Positions 24,519 through 34,893 are shown, counted from the stretch's first letter. The stretch: 64,000 nucleotides of DNA from Prosthecomicrobium sp. N25 (GCF_037203705.1 NZ_JBBCAT010000001.1:2391418-2455417); one strand, 5' to 3'. Notes: generated from the letters alone by a model not told the origin. Numbers and translations are program-made.

Positions 24519-26152
24519 GCGTAGTCGACGATCCCCGAGGCGTCGTAGCGGCCGTCGAGCATGCCGTAGCTCGCCCGCCACGCGCCGGAGAGCCGCGTGT
24601 CCAGGAAGGCGTCCGCGATCGCCCGCGGGGCGAACCGGTGCAGCGCCGCGGCCGCGCCGGTCAGCGCCAACTGCTCGATCAGGATCCGGGCCGAACCCTG
24701 GTCCTCAGCGCAAGCCGCCGCCGCCCCGCGGATCACGTCGAGCGATGTACCCGCCTCCCGCCCGAGGTCCTTCTCGAACTCGGTGAGGGCCGCGTCGAGC
24801 ACGGCCGGCGCCGAATCGAGGAGCGCGATCAGCTCCAGCGCGATCTGGTTCCCCGCGCCGCCCCACCACGCGAAGGCCGGGGCGTCCCGCAACGCCCGCC
24901 CCGCCTCGCTCTCCTCCACATAGCCGTTCCCGCCGACGCACTCGGCGCACTCCGCCGCCACGGACGGGGCGATCTTGCCGATCCAGTAGCGCGCGGCCAG
25001 CGTCATGAGCTTCCAGTAGGCGTCCTCGATCGGGTCGATGTCCGACCGGTCGCGCGCCAGCCCGATCCGGATCGTCAGCGCGGTGGCCCCCGCCACGTCG
25101 AGGGCGGCGTCGGCCAGGACGCGGGCCATGAGAGGCTGGTCGAGGAGCCGCTGGCCGGAGACCGTCCGGTGCCGGACGTGATGCGCCGCCTGGGCCACCG
25201 CTCCGCGCATGAGCCCGGCCGCGATGGTGGCGGCATCGTGCTGGAGGCACTGCAGTGCCTCCGTGAAGAGCCGCGTCCCGTCGCCCTCCGCGCCGATCAG
25301 GAGGCCTTCCGCCTCCGCATACTCGACCTCCGCGACGCCCAGCGCCCTGAGGCCGAGCGTCGGCTTGAGGCGCTGGATCCGGACGGCGTTGAGCGTGGCA
25401 TCCTCCCGGAAGCGCGGCACCAGGAAGGCCGAGGGACCGTCGGGCGCCGCCGCCAGCACCATGGCGGCGTCCGCCATCGGCGCCGCGACGAACCACTTGT
25501 GGCCGGTCAGCCGGTAGCGCCGGCCCTCCTGCCGCGCCGCGACCGTCGTCGTGTCGACGGCCGCGATCCCGCCCTGCTTCTCGGTGTAGGCGATCGAGAC
25601 CGTCAGCCCCGCCTTCCCGGCGGCCGGGACGGCCCGGTGGTCGTAGCGGCGCGCGGCGGTCCCGTCGAACCAGGGCGCCGCGAGCTCCGGCGTGCCGGCG
25701 AGCGACGGGCCCGCCGCGGCGGTGGCCGACCAGGCGAGCAGGTGCGACGCCTCCGACTGCGCCGCCAGGAAGATGCGGGCGGCGCGGAGCGTGAAAGCCC
25801 GGCCGACCTCGTCGGCAAGCGCGCGGTCCGGCACCCCCGCGCCGAGTCCGGCTTCCGCGCTGCGGCGCATGAGCGCATGCCAGGCCGGATGGTACTCGAC
25901 CAGATCCGTCCGCCGGCCCTGGGCGTCGTGGGTCCTGAGCCGGGGCGGGTTCTGGTCGGCGAGCCGCGCGAGCTCGCGGGCTTCCAGGCTTCCCCAGAAG
26001 GCGCCGTGCCGCGTCAGCAGGTCCTCGGCGACGTCGTCGAGCGTCGGCTCGAGGGCGCCGTACAGGATCGGGTCGGTCTCGAAGGCGTTCCTGGGCGGCG
26101 GCGGGGGAGGCTGGTTGTAGACCTCGTGGGTCTCGTAGGGCGTTGACGGCAT
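24503..26152 (-). CDS. aidB: AidB-like acyl-CoA dehydrogenase family protein
   Basis: A 549-residue flavoprotein. The N-terminal THEVYNQPPPPPP and the block NPPRLRTHDAQGRRTD followed by VEYHPAWHALM match AidB of E. coli closely. The acyl-CoA dehydrogenase core follows, with KWFVAAPMADAAMVLA and the C-terminal ECVGGNGYVEES. E. coli AidB is induced in the Ada response to alkylation, binds DNA and protects it. Length matches (about 541). ATG 26152 was chosen over an upstream frame to 26371 because it opens the AidB N-terminus. No ada gene is near. Convergent overlap with the transporter gene. Confidence 0.93.
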   Translation of the reverse strand: MPSTPYETHEVYNQPPPPPPRNAFETDPILYGALEPTLDDVAEDLLTRHGAFWGSLEARELARLADQNPPRLRTHDAQGRRTDLVEYHPAWHALMRRSAEAGLGAGVPDRALADEVGRAFTLRAARIFLAAQSEASHLLAWSATAAAGPSLAGTPELAAPWFDGTAARRYDHRAVPAAGKAGLTVSIAYTEKQGGIAAVDTTTVAARQEGRRYRLTGHKWFVAAPMADAAMVLAAAPDGPSAFLVPRFREDATLNAVRIQRLKPTLGLRALGVAEVEYAEAEGLLIGAEGDGTRLFTEALQCLQHDAATIAAGLMRGAVAQAAHHVRHRTVSGQRLLDQPLMARVLADAALDVAGATALTIRIGLARDRSDIDPIEDAYWKLMTLAARYWIGKIAPSVAAECAECVGGNGYVEESEAGRALRDAPAFAWWGGAGNQIALELIALLDSAPAVLDAALTEFEKDLGREAGTSLDVIRGAAAACAEDQGSARILIEQLALTGAAAALHRFAPRAIADAFLDTRLSGAWRASYGMLDGRYDASGIVDYAYPGV

Positions 26153-26352
26153 GCTCCCCTGGGCCTCGCGACTCGCCACCTTGCCCGCAAGCCTACCACG
26201 GCTTCCGCTACGTGCGCCCGGACCTCGGCCCGCCCGCCAGGCCGCAAGTGCGGTTGCAGCAGCCCCGAAAGAAGTCAGAAGACCTGACCTATTCGGCGGC
26301 GCCCGGAAACTTGGAATGTTCGATGTCGATGGGTCCGCCGTCGGAGCCGATA

Positions 26353-26381
26353 TTGACAAAATGCGAAGCAACGGTTATGAG
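26353..26381 (+). promoter_or_regulatory. Sigma-70-type promoter of the candidate small RNA
   Basis: A perfect -35 box TTGACA (26353-26358), a 17-nt spacer and a -10 box TATGAG (26376-26381). It is the best promoter match I found in the window. A transcript would start near 26388. Confidence 0.65.
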
Positions 26382-26387
26382 TACTGT

Positions 26388-26526
26388 CCAGACCCGTACT
26401 GCTTACGCACCGGGTATTGAACCTCCTGCGCCGCGCGCGGGGGCTGGTCCGGCTCTTGTGCCTCATGGCCCGCCGGATCTTCGGCTGAAAGGGGCACGAC
26501 CATCCGCGAGGAGGTCGTGCCTTTTT
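26388..26526 (+). ncRNA. Candidate small RNA upstream of pyrB
   Basis: A transcript of about 138 nt is predicted between a strong promoter and a strong intrinsic terminator. It could fold into a 5' hairpin (ACCCG 26392-26396 with CGGGT 26411-26415), a central GC-rich hairpin, a short GCCG/CGGC hairpin at 26472-26485 and the terminator hairpin. The central part contains CCUCCU (26422-26427), the complement of a Shine-Dalgarno sequence, although it may pair with GGGGG at 26439-26443. No translated frame with a ribosome-binding site fits inside. It may be a trans-acting sRNA or a pyr leader; pyrB has its own promoter downstream, favouring the first. I do not recognise the family. Confidence 0.5.
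26493..26526 (+). terminator. Rho-independent terminator of the candidate small RNA
   Basis: A perfect 9-bp stem GGCACGACC / GGTCGTGCC, an 11-nt loop and five T residues (26522-26526). It is a textbook intrinsic terminator, 92 bases before the pyrB start. Confidence 0.88.
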
Positions 26527-26578
26527 CCTTGGCCGATGCGCTGCCCGAAAATTGACCGTGGACGGGCGGCGCCGCCGC

Positions 26579-26607
26579 TTGCCCGGGGCGGGCCGAGAGC
26601 CTATAGG
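26579..26607 (+). promoter_or_regulatory. Probable pyrB promoter
   Basis: -35 TTGCCC (26579-26584), spacer of 17, -10 TATAGG (26602-26607). The -10 box is inside a perfect 14-bp palindrome GAGCCTATAGGCTC at 26597-26610, which could be an operator. Transcription would begin only about 6-9 bases before the pyrB ATG, so the mRNA may be nearly leaderless; indeed no Shine-Dalgarno site is seen. Confidence 0.45.
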
Positions 26608-26610
26608 CTC
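26597..26610. promoter_or_regulatory. Perfect 14-bp palindrome over the pyrB -10 box
   Basis: GAGCCTATAGGCTC lies 8 bases before the pyrB ATG and covers the proposed -10 element. A dimeric regulator or a transcription-start effect could act here. Nothing else in the window has the same sequence by eye. Confidence 0.4.
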
Positions 26611-26618
26611 GGGCTTCG

Positions 26619-27572
<954 letters not shown>

Positions 27573-27585
27573 GGACGCGCCGCGG

Positions 27586-28917
27586 ATGATCCCGACCCCG
27601 CTCACCCGCCGCGCCACCGACCAGCCCCCGGTCGTCTTCCGGAATGCCCGCATCGTCGATCCCTCGCGCGATCTCGACGCGGTCGGGACCGTGGTCGTCG
27701 CCGGCGGCCGGATCCTCGCCGCCGGACCCGAGGCCCTGAACCAGGGCACGCCCGAGGGCGCCGAGGTCGTCGAGGCCGAGGGCCTGGTCGTCGCGCCCGG
27801 CCTGGTCGACGCCCGGGTCTTCATCGGCGAGCCCGGCCACGAGCACCGCGAATCGCTCGCCACCGCCAGCCGCGCCGCGGCCGCCGGCGGCGTCACCACC
27901 CTCGTCACCATGCCGGACACCGACCCGGTGATCGACGACCCGGCGCTGGTCGACTTCATCCTGCGCCGCGCCCGCGACGACGCCCGCGTGCGGGTCCACC
28001 CGATGGCGGCGCTCACCAAGGGTTGCCTCGGCCAGGAGATGAGCGAGATCGGCCTGCTCGGTGAAGCCGGCGCCATCGCCTTCACGGACGGCCGCCGGTC
28101 GATCGCCAACGCCAACGTCATGCGCCGCTGCCTGACCTACGCCCGCGACTTCGGCGCCCTCATCGTCCACCACGTCGAGGAGCCCACGCTCGCCGGCTCA
28201 GGCGTCGTCAATGCCGGCGAGTTCGCGACGCGCCTCGGCCTGCCCGGCATCCCCCGCGAGGCCGAGACGATCATGCTCGAGCGCGACATGCGCATCGTCG
28301 GGCTGACCGGGGGCCGGTACCACGCCGCGCAGATCTCGACGTCCGATTCGGTCGAGATCGTGCGCCGCGCCAAGGACCGCGGGCTCGACGTCACCTGCGG
28401 GGTCTCGGTCAACCATCTCTGTCTCAACGAGATGGATATCGGCACCTACCGTTCGTTCCTGAAGCTCTCGCCCCCGCTCCGGGCCGAGGACGACCGCATC
28501 GCCGTGGTCGACGCGCTGGCGGACGGCACGATCGATTTCGTCGTCTCCAGCCACGACCCGCAGGACGTCGAGACCAAGCGGCACCCGTTCGCCGAGAGCG
28601 CGGACGGGGCGGTCGGCCTGGAGACGCTGCTGCCCGCGGCCCTGCGCCTCGTCGCCGACGGCCGCATCGGCTGGCCGGCCCTCGTCGCCGCGCTGTCGAC
28701 CCGCCCCGCCCGCCGTCTCGGCCTGGACGGCGGCAGCCTGAAGCCGGGCGCGACCGCGGACCTGATCCTCGTCGACCCGGCGGTCTCCTGGGTGCTCGAC
28801 CGCGCCGCGCTCCTCTCCCGCTCGAAGAACACGCCCTTCGAGGACGCCCGCTTCGAGGGCCGGGTCCTGCGCACCCTCGTTGCCGGCGAGACGGTGCACC
28901 GCTACCGTGACGCCTGA
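27586..28917 (+). CDS. pyrC: Dihydroorotase-like protein, probably non-catalytic
   Basis: A 443-residue amidohydrolase-fold protein of the type I dihydroorotase family, directly after pyrB. The key metal motif, normally D-x-H-x-H before REPG, reads DARVFIGEPG here, so both histidines are replaced (R77, F79). The usual TDHAPH-type motif near residue 320 reads SSHDPQ, and one of the two His of the 'PHHL' motif is Asn (VNHL). These losses are expected for the pseudo-dihydroorotases (PyrC', PyrX) that assemble with ATCase. Rhizobial relatives show the same changes. An active DHOase should lie elsewhere in the genome. Confidence 0.9.
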   Translation: MIPTPLTRRATDQPPVVFRNARIVDPSRDLDAVGTVVVAGGRILAAGPEALNQGTPEGAEVVEAEGLVVAPGLVDARVFIGEPGHEHRESLATASRAAAAGGVTTLVTMPDTDPVIDDPALVDFILRRARDDARVRVHPMAALTKGCLGQEMSEIGLLGEAGAIAFTDGRRSIANANVMRRCLTYARDFGALIVHHVEEPTLAGSGVVNAGEFATRLGLPGIPREAETIMLERDMRIVGLTGGRYHAAQISTSDSVEIVRRAKDRGLDVTCGVSVNHLCLNEMDIGTYRSFLKLSPPLRAEDDRIAVVDALADGTIDFVVSSHDPQDVETKRHPFAESADGAVGLETLLPAALRLVADGRIGWPALVAALSTRPARRLGLDGGSLKPGATADLILVDPAVSWVLDRAALLSRSKNTPFEDARFEGRVLRTLVAGETVHRYRDA

Positions 28918-28971
28918 TCCCCGCCGCATCACCGCCGCCGCCCGGCCCCGGCGCGGCGTCGAGGCCCGCCC

Positions 28972-29568
28972 ATGATCCCCATCCTCGTCGCGCTCGCCTT
29001 CGGATACCTGATGGGCTCGGTGCCCTACGGCCTCGTCCTGACCCGCGCGGCCGGCCTCGGCGACATCCGCGCCATCGGCTCCGGCAACATCGGCGCCACC
29101 AACGTCCTGCGCACCGGCAACAAGAAGCTCGCCGCCGCCACCCTGCTGGCCGACGCGCTCAAGGGGACCGCCGCGGTCCTGATCGCCGGCGCCTGGAGCC
29201 GCGACGCCGCCATCGCGGCCGGCCTCGGCGCCTTCCTGGGCCATCTCTTCCCGGTCTGGCTCGGCTTCAAGGGCGGCAAGGGCGTGGCGACCTACATCGG
29301 CATCCTCCTGGGACTGCACTGGCCCGCCGTGCTGGTCTTCGCCGCCGTCTGGCTTCTCTGCGCCTGGACGACCCGCTACTCCTCCCTCTCGGCGCTGACC
29401 GCCGCCGTCGTGGTACCGCTCGCGACCTGGCTCCTCCCGGGCGTCGCCGCCGAGCCGCGCCTCGCGCTGGTCCTCGCCGCCATGACGGTCCTGGTCTTCG
29501 TCCGCCACAAGGCCAACATCGAGCGCCTCCTCGCCGGGACGGAATCGAGGATCGGCAAGAAGGGGTAG
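28972..29568 (+). CDS. plsY: Glycerol-3-phosphate acyltransferase PlsY
   Basis: A 198-residue inner-membrane enzyme that transfers an acyl chain from acyl phosphate to glycerol-3-phosphate, the first step of phospholipid synthesis. The three conserved motifs are visible: [22 protein letters not shown], and [18 protein letters not shown]. Five or more transmembrane segments; length is normal. It belongs to the pyrB-pyrC-plsY-dprA cluster, 54 bases after the pseudo-dihydroorotase gene. Confidence 0.96.
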   Translation: MIPILVALAFGYLMGSVPYGLVLTRAAGLGDIRAIGSGNIGATNVLRTGNKKLAAATLLADALKGTAAVLIAGAWSRDAAIAAGLGAFLGHLFPVWLGFKGGKGVATYIGILLGLHWPAVLVFAAVWLLCAWTTRYSSLSALTAAVVVPLATWLLPGVAAEPRLALVLAAMTVLVFVRHKANIERLLAGTESRIGKKG

Positions 29569-29610
29569 GGGCCTATACAACTAGAAGAATAGGAATGTGA
29601 TTTTCCGGTT

Positions 29611-30840
29611 GTGCTCGGCCCGCCCCGATTCGACAATGCTCCGGTCCCGCCCGGAGCTCCTCCCGTGCCGCTCTTCCGTTCGACCCAGCGTTCGCCGGTT
29701 CCCGCCGAGGTTCGCCGCCCGCCCGGCGTGTTCCACATCCGCCTCTCCGCGGACCAGCACTTCGCCTGGCTGAAGCTCATCCGCACCGAGAATGTCGGGC
29801 CGGCGACCTTCATCGAGCTGATCAACCGCTACGGCTCCGCCGCCGCCGCCCTGGAGGCCCTGCCGGAGTTGGCACGCCGGGGCGGGCGCGACCGCATCAG
29901 GATTCCGCCCGACGACGAGATCCGCCGCGAGATCGAGGCCGGGGCACGGGCCGGCGCGCGGATGGTGGCGCTGGGCGAGGCCGGCTATCCGGCCTATCTG
30001 CGCGCCGTCGAGGGGCCGCCCCCGGTGGTCTGGGTCCGGGGCTCCCTGGACCTCCTGGCGAAGCCGCTCGTGGCCGTCGTCGGGTCGCGCAACGCCTCCC
30101 TCTCCGGACGCAAGCTCGCCGCCATGCTCTCCCGCGGGCTCGGGGCCGAGGGGCTGGGCGTCGTCTCCGGCCTCGCCCGCGGCATCGATGCGGCCGCCCA
30201 CGAGGCGGCCTTGCCGACCGGCACGGTCGCGGTGCTGGCCGGCGGTCTCGACCGGGTCTATCCGCCCGAGAACGAGCCGCTCCTCGCGCGCATCGTCGGG
30301 GAGGGCGGCGCGGCCTTCTCGGAGATGCCTTTCGGCTGGGAGCCGCGCGCCCGCGACTTCCCCCGCCGCAACCGCCTCATCTCGGGCATGAGCCTGGCGG
30401 TCGTCGTGGTCGAGGCTGCGCGACGGTCCGGCTCCCTGCACACCGCCCGCTTCGCCGCCGAGCAGGGCCGGGACGTCTTCGCCGTCCCGGGCTCGCCGCT
30501 CGACCCGCGCGCCGAAGGCTGCAACGACCTGATCCGGAACGGGGCGACCCTCGTCGCCAATGCCGCCGACATCGTCGAAGGCCTCGCCCCGCAGATCGGC
30601 CGCGACCCGCCGGAGCCGAGCGCCTGGGAGCCCGAGGTCGACCCGCCGGACGACGCCGGCCCGCCCGAGGACCTGCGCGCCCGGATCCTGGAGGCGCTCG
30701 GGCCGACCCCCGTCGCCGTCGACGAACTGATCCGCGACGTCGGTGCCCGCCCGGGCCTGGTCCAGACGGTGCTCCTCGAACTTGCGCTCGCGGGCCGGCT
30801 GGCGCGCCATTCGGGCAACCGGGTCAGCCTGCTCCTGTGA
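29611..30840 (+). CDS. dprA: DNA-processing protein DprA
   Basis: A 409-residue protein that loads RecA on incoming single-stranded DNA in natural transformation. An N-terminal helical region ([22 protein letters not shown]) comes first. The Rossmann domain follows with [43 protein letters not shown] and [24 protein letters not shown]-terminal winged-helix domain begins near [22 protein letters not shown] 29611 is used, but a second in-frame GTG at 29665 is also plausible. A small AT-rich patch at 29575-29605 may be a promoter. topA, the usual downstream neighbour, is missing here. Confidence 0.94.
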   Translation: MLGPPRFDNAPVPPGAPPVPLFRSTQRSPVPAEVRRPPGVFHIRLSADQHFAWLKLIRTENVGPATFIELINRYGSAAAALEALPELARRGGRDRIRIPPDDEIRREIEAGARAGARMVALGEAGYPAYLRAVEGPPPVVWVRGSLDLLAKPLVAVVGSRNASLSGRKLAAMLSRGLGAEGLGVVSGLARGIDAAAHEAALPTGTVAVLAGGLDRVYPPENEPLLARIVGEGGAAFSEMPFGWEPRARDFPRRNRLISGMSLAVVVVEAARRSGSLHTARFAAEQGRDVFAVPGSPLDPRAEGCNDLIRNGATLVANAADIVEGLAPQIGRDPPEPSAWEPEVDPPDDAGPPEDLRARILEALGPTPVAVDELIRDVGARPGLVQTVLLELALAGRLARHSGNRVSLLL

Positions 30841-30856
30841 GCCCGGCCGGGGCCCG

Positions 30857-31459
30857 TCAGGCCCCCGCGACGTTGATCGCCTGCGCCCGCTGGAAGGCCG
30901 GCCGGGCCCGGCAGCGCTCCAGATACGCCACCATGGCGGGCCGCTCGGGCAGGATCTTGAACTGCGCCATGCCGAAGTTGAGGTCCGACCCGATCGCGAC
31001 GTCGGCGGCCGAGAAGTCCGCGCCGAGGAGCCAGGGCCGGGCCTGCGACGTTGCCTGCTCGAGCACGTCCACGACCCGGTCGAAGCTGCCCCATCCGGCC
31101 GTCGACGCGGGCATCTGGATGCCGGTGAACTTCTCGGTGATGGCCGCCTCGATGCAGCCGGCGGCGAAGAAGAGCCAGCGCAGGTAGTCGCCCCGGCGCG
31201 GGTCGCCGACCGGCGGCGCCAGCCGGGCCTCGGGGCAGCGCTCGGCCACATAGGCGTAGATGGCGCCCGATTCGGCCACCTTCACGTCCCCGTCGACCAG
31301 GGCCGGCACCTTCATCATGGGGTTGATGGCGCGGAACTCCTGCGTCGCCTGCTCGCCGTTGCGGATATCGACGAGGACGCGCTCGTAGGGCACGCCGGCC
31401 TCCTCGAGCAGCCAGAGTGCGCGCAGCGAGCGCGATTGCGGGGCCCAGTAGAGCTTCAT
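30857..31459 (-). CDS. Glutathione S-transferase family protein
   Basis: A 200-residue GST. The N-terminal thioredoxin-like domain begins MKLYWAPQSRSLRALWLLEE, with the S-x-x-L pattern of bacterial GSTs and the cis-proline motif KVPAL followed by VAESGAIYAYV, which binds the gamma-Glu of glutathione. The helical C-terminal domain contains FSAADVAIGSDL, the N-capping box (S/T-x-x-D). It conjugates or reduces substrates with glutathione; substrate unknown. Convergent with dprA. Confidence 0.92.
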   Translation of the reverse strand: MKLYWAPQSRSLRALWLLEEAGVPYERVLVDIRNGEQATQEFRAINPMMKVPALVDGDVKVAESGAIYAYVAERCPEARLAPPVGDPRRGDYLRWLFFAAGCIEAAITEKFTGIQMPASTAGWGSFDRVVDVLEQATSQARPWLLGADFSAADVAIGSDLNFGMAQFKILPERPAMVAYLERCRARPAFQRAQAINVAGA

Positions 31460-31503
31460 CGGTCCGTCTCCGGTTAGGGGCTCATGGTGCCGCGGCGAAT
31501 GCG

Positions 31504-31998
31504 TCAATCCCGGGGCCCTTGCAGCGGCCCGCGCTGCATGCGGTCGAGCGCGCCCTGCAGGATGAAGGCGGCCGCCATCTTGTCGACGAGCTCCGCCCGC
31601 CGGGCCCGGCTCGCATCGGCATCGAGCAGCGTGCGGGTGACCGCCGCAGTGGAGAGCCGCTCGTCCCAGTAGGCGACGGGGAGGGCGGTCCGGCCCGCGA
31701 GGTTGCGCACGAAGGCGCGTGTCGCCTGAGCCCGCGGGCCTTCCGATCCGTCCATGTTGAGCGGCAGCCCCATGACGATGCCGAGAACCTGGTGCTTCTC
31801 CGCGAGCTTGAGCAGCGCGTCCGCGTCCGCGCCGAACTTCGTCCGCCGGATCGTCTCCAGCGGCGACGCAATCCGGCGCCCGAGGTCGGACAGCGCCAGC
31901 CCGATCGTCTTCGTCCCGAGGTCGAGGCCCATGACGCGCCCGGACGGCGGCAGGGCGGCAAAGAGGGTGTCGAGGGGGAGGGCGGGGTCGCTGGCCAT
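31504..31998 (-). CDS. ruvX: RuvX/YqgF family putative Holliday-junction resolvase
   Basis: A 164-residue RNase H-like protein. [18 protein letters not shown] carries the first catalytic aspartate, [17 protein letters not shown] is the middle motif and [10 protein letters not shown] brings the Glu; a C-terminal Asp-containing [14 protein letters not shown] closes the site. YqgF proteins are essential in many bacteria and process 16S rRNA ends in E. coli, with resolvase activity reported for some members. Start at 31998 gives the usual N-terminus; the frame stays open upstream to 32916 only as a shadow of the UPF0173 gene. Confidence 0.94.
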   Translation of the reverse strand: MASDPALPLDTLFAALPPSGRVMGLDLGTKTIGLALSDLGRRIASPLETIRRTKFGADADALLKLAEKHQVLGIVMGLPLNMDGSEGPRAQATRAFVRNLAGRTALPVAYWDERLSTAAVTRTLLDADASRARRAELVDKMAAAFILQGALDRMQRGPLQGPRD

Positions 31999-32148
31999 GG
32001 CCCCTCTTAGCCGAAGCCCGCAGGACGCGCCATCGCGGGCGGCCCGAGACGACGGCGCGCGGGACGATCCGGGGGCGTCGACGCCGGCCCGGCATCCGCT
32101 ATAGTCCGCCGCGATGACGGCCTGAGGCCCGGCTCGGAGGACGGCGCG

Positions 32149-32868
32149 ATGAAGATCACCTGGTACGGCCATTCCTGCTTCCGCATCGAGATCCCGGCGG
32201 AGAACGACAAGGGCCGGGTCGAGATCGTGCTCGACCCCTTCGTCAACGGCAATCCGATGGCGCCCGTCGGCCTCGACGAGATCGCCGAGGGGCTCGACCA
32301 CATCCTGGTCAGCCACGGCCACGACGACCACATCGGCGACCTCCTGCCGCTCGCCCGCGCCTCCGGGGCGACCGTGACGGCCAACTGGGAGATCGCCATG
32401 TGGGCGAACTCCCACGGGGTGGAGGCGATCAACCCGATGAACTCCGGCGGCACGGTCGACCTCGGCGCCTTCAAGGTGACGCTCACCCCGGCGCATCACT
32501 CCTCCGCCAAGTCGAACGGCGACGGCACCTTCGCCTACCTGGGCAACCCGCACGGGATCGTCGTCACCCCGAAGGCCGGCCCCGCCCTCTACTACGCCGG
32601 CGACACCGACATCTTCGCCGACATGGGCCTCATCGGCGAGCTCTACGAGCCCAAGATCGGCATCCTGCCCATCGGCGACCGCTTCACCATGGGCGCCCGC
32701 ACTGCCGCGCTGGCGGCCCGCCGCTACTTCAAGTTCACGGACGTGATCCCCTGCCATTACAAGACCTTCGGCCTGTTGGATCAGACGCCGGATCAATTCG
32801 TGAAGGCGATGGAAGGGTCGGGTGTGAAGGTGCACACGCCGGATCCGGGCGGCGTGGTCGAGGTCTGA
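32149..32868 (+). CDS. UPF0173 metal-dependent hydrolase (MBL fold)
   Basis: A 239-residue metallo-beta-lactamase-fold hydrolase of the UPF0173 family. The signature H-x-H-x-D-H is visible as [19 protein letters not shown] and [12 protein letters not shown] add further ligands, and [17 protein letters not shown] is family-specific. Length is normal. Cytosolic; the substrate is unknown. It commonly lies beside ruvX and gatC in rhizobia, as here. Confidence 0.95.
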   Translation: MKITWYGHSCFRIEIPAENDKGRVEIVLDPFVNGNPMAPVGLDEIAEGLDHILVSHGHDDHIGDLLPLARASGATVTANWEIAMWANSHGVEAINPMNSGGTVDLGAFKVTLTPAHHSSAKSNGDGTFAYLGNPHGIVVTPKAGPALYYAGDTDIFADMGLIGELYEPKIGILPIGDRFTMGARTAALAARRYFKFTDVIPCHYKTFGLLDQTPDQFVKAMEGSGVKVHTPDPGGVVEV

Positions 32869-33007
32869 CGCGGCCGCCTTTCCGATTCGAGCGGATCGGC
32901 AGATCCTCATCCGCACGCCCCTGCCACGTCCCGGGTGGAGCGCATCTGGTTCGGCTGAGGCAGCCCTTGCGATATCCGCGTTGCGCCGGCTTCCAGGCCG
33001 GTGCTAG

Positions 33008-33040
33008 AAGGCGGGCCGAGCGTGGGCTTCGGCCCGCCTT
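33008..33040 (+). terminator. Hairpin between the UPF0173 hydrolase gene and gatC
   Basis: A perfect 12-bp stem AAGGCGGGCCGA / TCGGCCCGCCTT with a 9-nt loop, followed by GCCTTCTTCT. It is either the terminator of the hydrolase gene, 139 bases upstream, or part of the gatC leader: a TTGCGC-N17-CTAGAA pair just before it could be a gatC promoter. Confidence 0.55.
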
Positions 33041-33080
33041 GCCTTCTTCTGTGCCGTTCCGCCGAACCGGGATCCCGCCC

Positions 33081-33368
33081 ATGTCCGTCGACATCGCGAC
33101 CGTCCGCCGCGTCGCCCATCTCGCGCGCATCGCCGTGGAGGAGGCCGAGCTGGCGAAGCTCCAGGGCGAGTTGAATTCGATCCTCGGCTTCGTCGAGCAA
33201 CTGAACGAGGTGGACGTGACGGACGTCGAGCCGATGACTTCGGTCACCCCGATGACGATGAAGATGCGGCAGGACGTCGTGAGCGACGGCGGCTATCCCG
33301 AGAAGATCGTCGCCAACGCGCCCATGGCCGAGGACCACTTCTTCGTCGTCCCCAAAGTGGTCGAGTGA
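33081..33368 (+). CDS. gatC: Asp-tRNA(Asn)/Glu-tRNA(Gln) amidotransferase subunit C
   Basis: A 95-residue GatC, the small subunit that wraps GatA and helps it bind Gat[22 protein letters not shown] and [21 protein letters not shown] are family hallmarks. With GatA and GatB it makes Gln-tRNA(Gln), and where needed Asn-tRNA(Asn), by transamidation, so this organism probably lacks or does not rely on GlnRS. gatA follows after 46 bases. Confidence 0.96.
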   Translation: MSVDIATVRRVAHLARIAVEEAELAKLQGELNSILGFVEQLNEVDVTDVEPMTSVTPMTMKMRQDVVSDGGYPEKIVANAPMAEDHFFVVPKVVE

Positions 33369-33414
33369 CCCACCCCGCCGCCCGCCGCGCCTGCCAGAAC
33401 CCGGACCGCCGCCC

Positions 33415-34893
33415 GTGACCGATCTGACCCGCCTGTCCATCGCCGAGGCCCGTGACGGCCTCAAGGCGAAGTCCTTCACCGCGGTCGAGCTGACCGAGGC
33501 CTACCTCTCGGCCATCGAGAGGGCCCGCAGTCTCAACGCCTATGTGCTCGAAACCCCCGACCGGGCCCGCGCCATGGCGGCCCGCTCCGACGCGCGGCTC
33601 GCGACGGGAGAGTCCGGCCCCCTGGAGGGCATCCCTATCGGGGTGAAGGACCTTTTCTGCACCGAGGGCGTCCGCACGACCGCCTGCTCGCGGATTCTCG
33701 GCACCTTCGTGCCGCCCTACGAATCGACCGTCACCGCCAACCTGTGGGCCGACGGCGCCGTCATGCTCGGCAAGCTCAATAACGACGAGTTCGCCATGGG
33801 CTCGTCCAACGAGACCTCCGCCTTCGGCCCCGTCACCAATCCGTGGCGGCGCAACGGCGACGACCGCGCCCTCGTGCCGGGCGGCTCCTCGGGCGGCTCG
33901 GCCGCGGCGGTCGCCGCCTGGCTCTGCGCGGGCGCCACCGGCACCGACACCGGCGGCTCGATCCGCCAGCCCGCCGCCTTCACGGGCATCGTCGGCATCA
34001 AGCCGACCTACGGCCGCTGCTCGCGCTGGGGCATCGTCGCCTTCGCCTCCTCACTCGACCAGGCCGGCCCCTTCGCCCGCACCGTGCGCGACGCCGCCAT
34101 TCTCCTGAAGAGCTTCGCCTCGGTCGACCCGAAGGACACCACCTCGGTGGACCGCCCCGTGCCGGACTACGAGGCGGCGGTCGGCCGGTCCGTCAAGGGC
34201 ATGGTGATCGGCATCCCCAAGGAGTACCGGGTCGACGGCATGCCGGCCGAGATCGAGGCGCTCTGGCAGCAGGGCATCGCCTGGCTGAAGGGCGCCGGCG
34301 CCGAGATCCGCGAGATCTCCCTCCCGCACACGAAATACGCCCTGCCGGCCTACTACATCGTGGCACCCGCAGAGGCCTCGTCGAACCTCGCCCGCTACGA
34401 CGGCATCCGCTACGGCCTGCGCGTGCCCGGCAACGACATCGTCGACACCTACGAGAAGACCCGCGCCGCCGGCTTCGGCGCGGAGGTCCGCCGCCGCATC
34501 ATGATCGGCACCTACGTGCTCTCCGCCGGCTACTACGACGCCTACTACGTCCGCGCCCAGAAGGTCCGCACCCTCATCAAGCGCGACTTCGAGCTGGCCT
34601 TCCAGGCGGGCGTCGACGCGGTGCTCACCCCCGCGACCCCGTCCTCGGCCTTCGGCATCGGCGAGAAGTCCGGCGGCGATCCGGTCGAGATGTACCTGAA
34701 CGACATCTTCACCGTGACGGTGAACATGGCGGGCCTGCCCGGCATCGCGGTCCCCGCCGGCCTCGACGGCCAGGGCCTGCCGATGGGCCTGCAGCTGATC
34801 GGCCGGCCCTTCGACGAGGAGACCCTGTTCCAGGTCGCCCAGGTGATCGAGGACGCGGCCGGAACCTTCTCGCCCGAACCCTGGTGGGGTTGA
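33415..34893 (+). CDS. gatA: Asp-tRNA(Asn)/Glu-tRNA(Gln) amidotransferase subunit A
   Basis: A 492-residue amidase-signature enzyme that frees ammonia from glutamine for the transamidation of Glu-tRNA(Gln). The Ser-cisSer-Lys triad is complete: K78 in GVKDLF, S158 in GGSSGGSA and S182 in [14 protein letters not shown] at 33415 is used. Its stop overlaps the next ATG (TGATG), so the hydrolase gene downstream is coupled to it. gatB follows two genes later. Confidence 0.97.
   Translation: MTDLTRLSIAEARDGLKAKSFTAVELTEAYLSAIERARSLNAYVLETPDRARAMAARSDARLATGESGPLEGIPIGVKDLFCTEGVRTTACSRILGTFVPPYESTVTANLWADGAVMLGKLNNDEFAMGSSNETSAFGPVTNPWRRNGDDRALVPGGSSGGSAAAVAAWLCAGATGTDTGGSIRQPAAFTGIVGIKPTYGRCSRWGIVAFASSLDQAGPFARTVRDAAILLKSFASVDPKDTTSVDRPVPDYEAAVGRSVKGMVIGIPKEYRVDGMPAEIEALWQQGIAWLKGAGAEIREISLPHTKYALPAYYIVAPAEASSNLARYDGIRYGLRVPGNDIVDTYEKTRAAGFGAEVRRRIMIGTYVLSAGYYDAYYVRAQKVRTLIKRDFELAFQAGVDAVLTPATPSSAFGIGEKSGGDPVEMYLNDIFTVTVNMAGLPGIAVPAGLDGQGLPMGLQLIGRPFDEETLFQVAQVIEDAAGTFSPEPWWG

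Larger units (their letters stand above)
26153..26618. other. Intergenic region between aidB and pyrB (466 bp)
   Basis: This stretch contains, in order: about 200 bases with no recognised feature (aidB promoter side), a sigma-70-like promoter at 26353-26381, a candidate small RNA to 26526 with an intrinsic terminator, and the pyrB promoter at 26579-26607. A frame open from ATG 26377 to 26622 runs through the terminator; it is not credible because its ATG lies inside the -10 box. Confidence 0.6.

Noticed and set aside
26153-26371. Extended N-terminus for AidB (frame open to 26371)
   Set aside because: The upstream residues are low-complexity and unlike AidB. The family N-terminus (Y-N-Q-P) begins right after ATG 26152.
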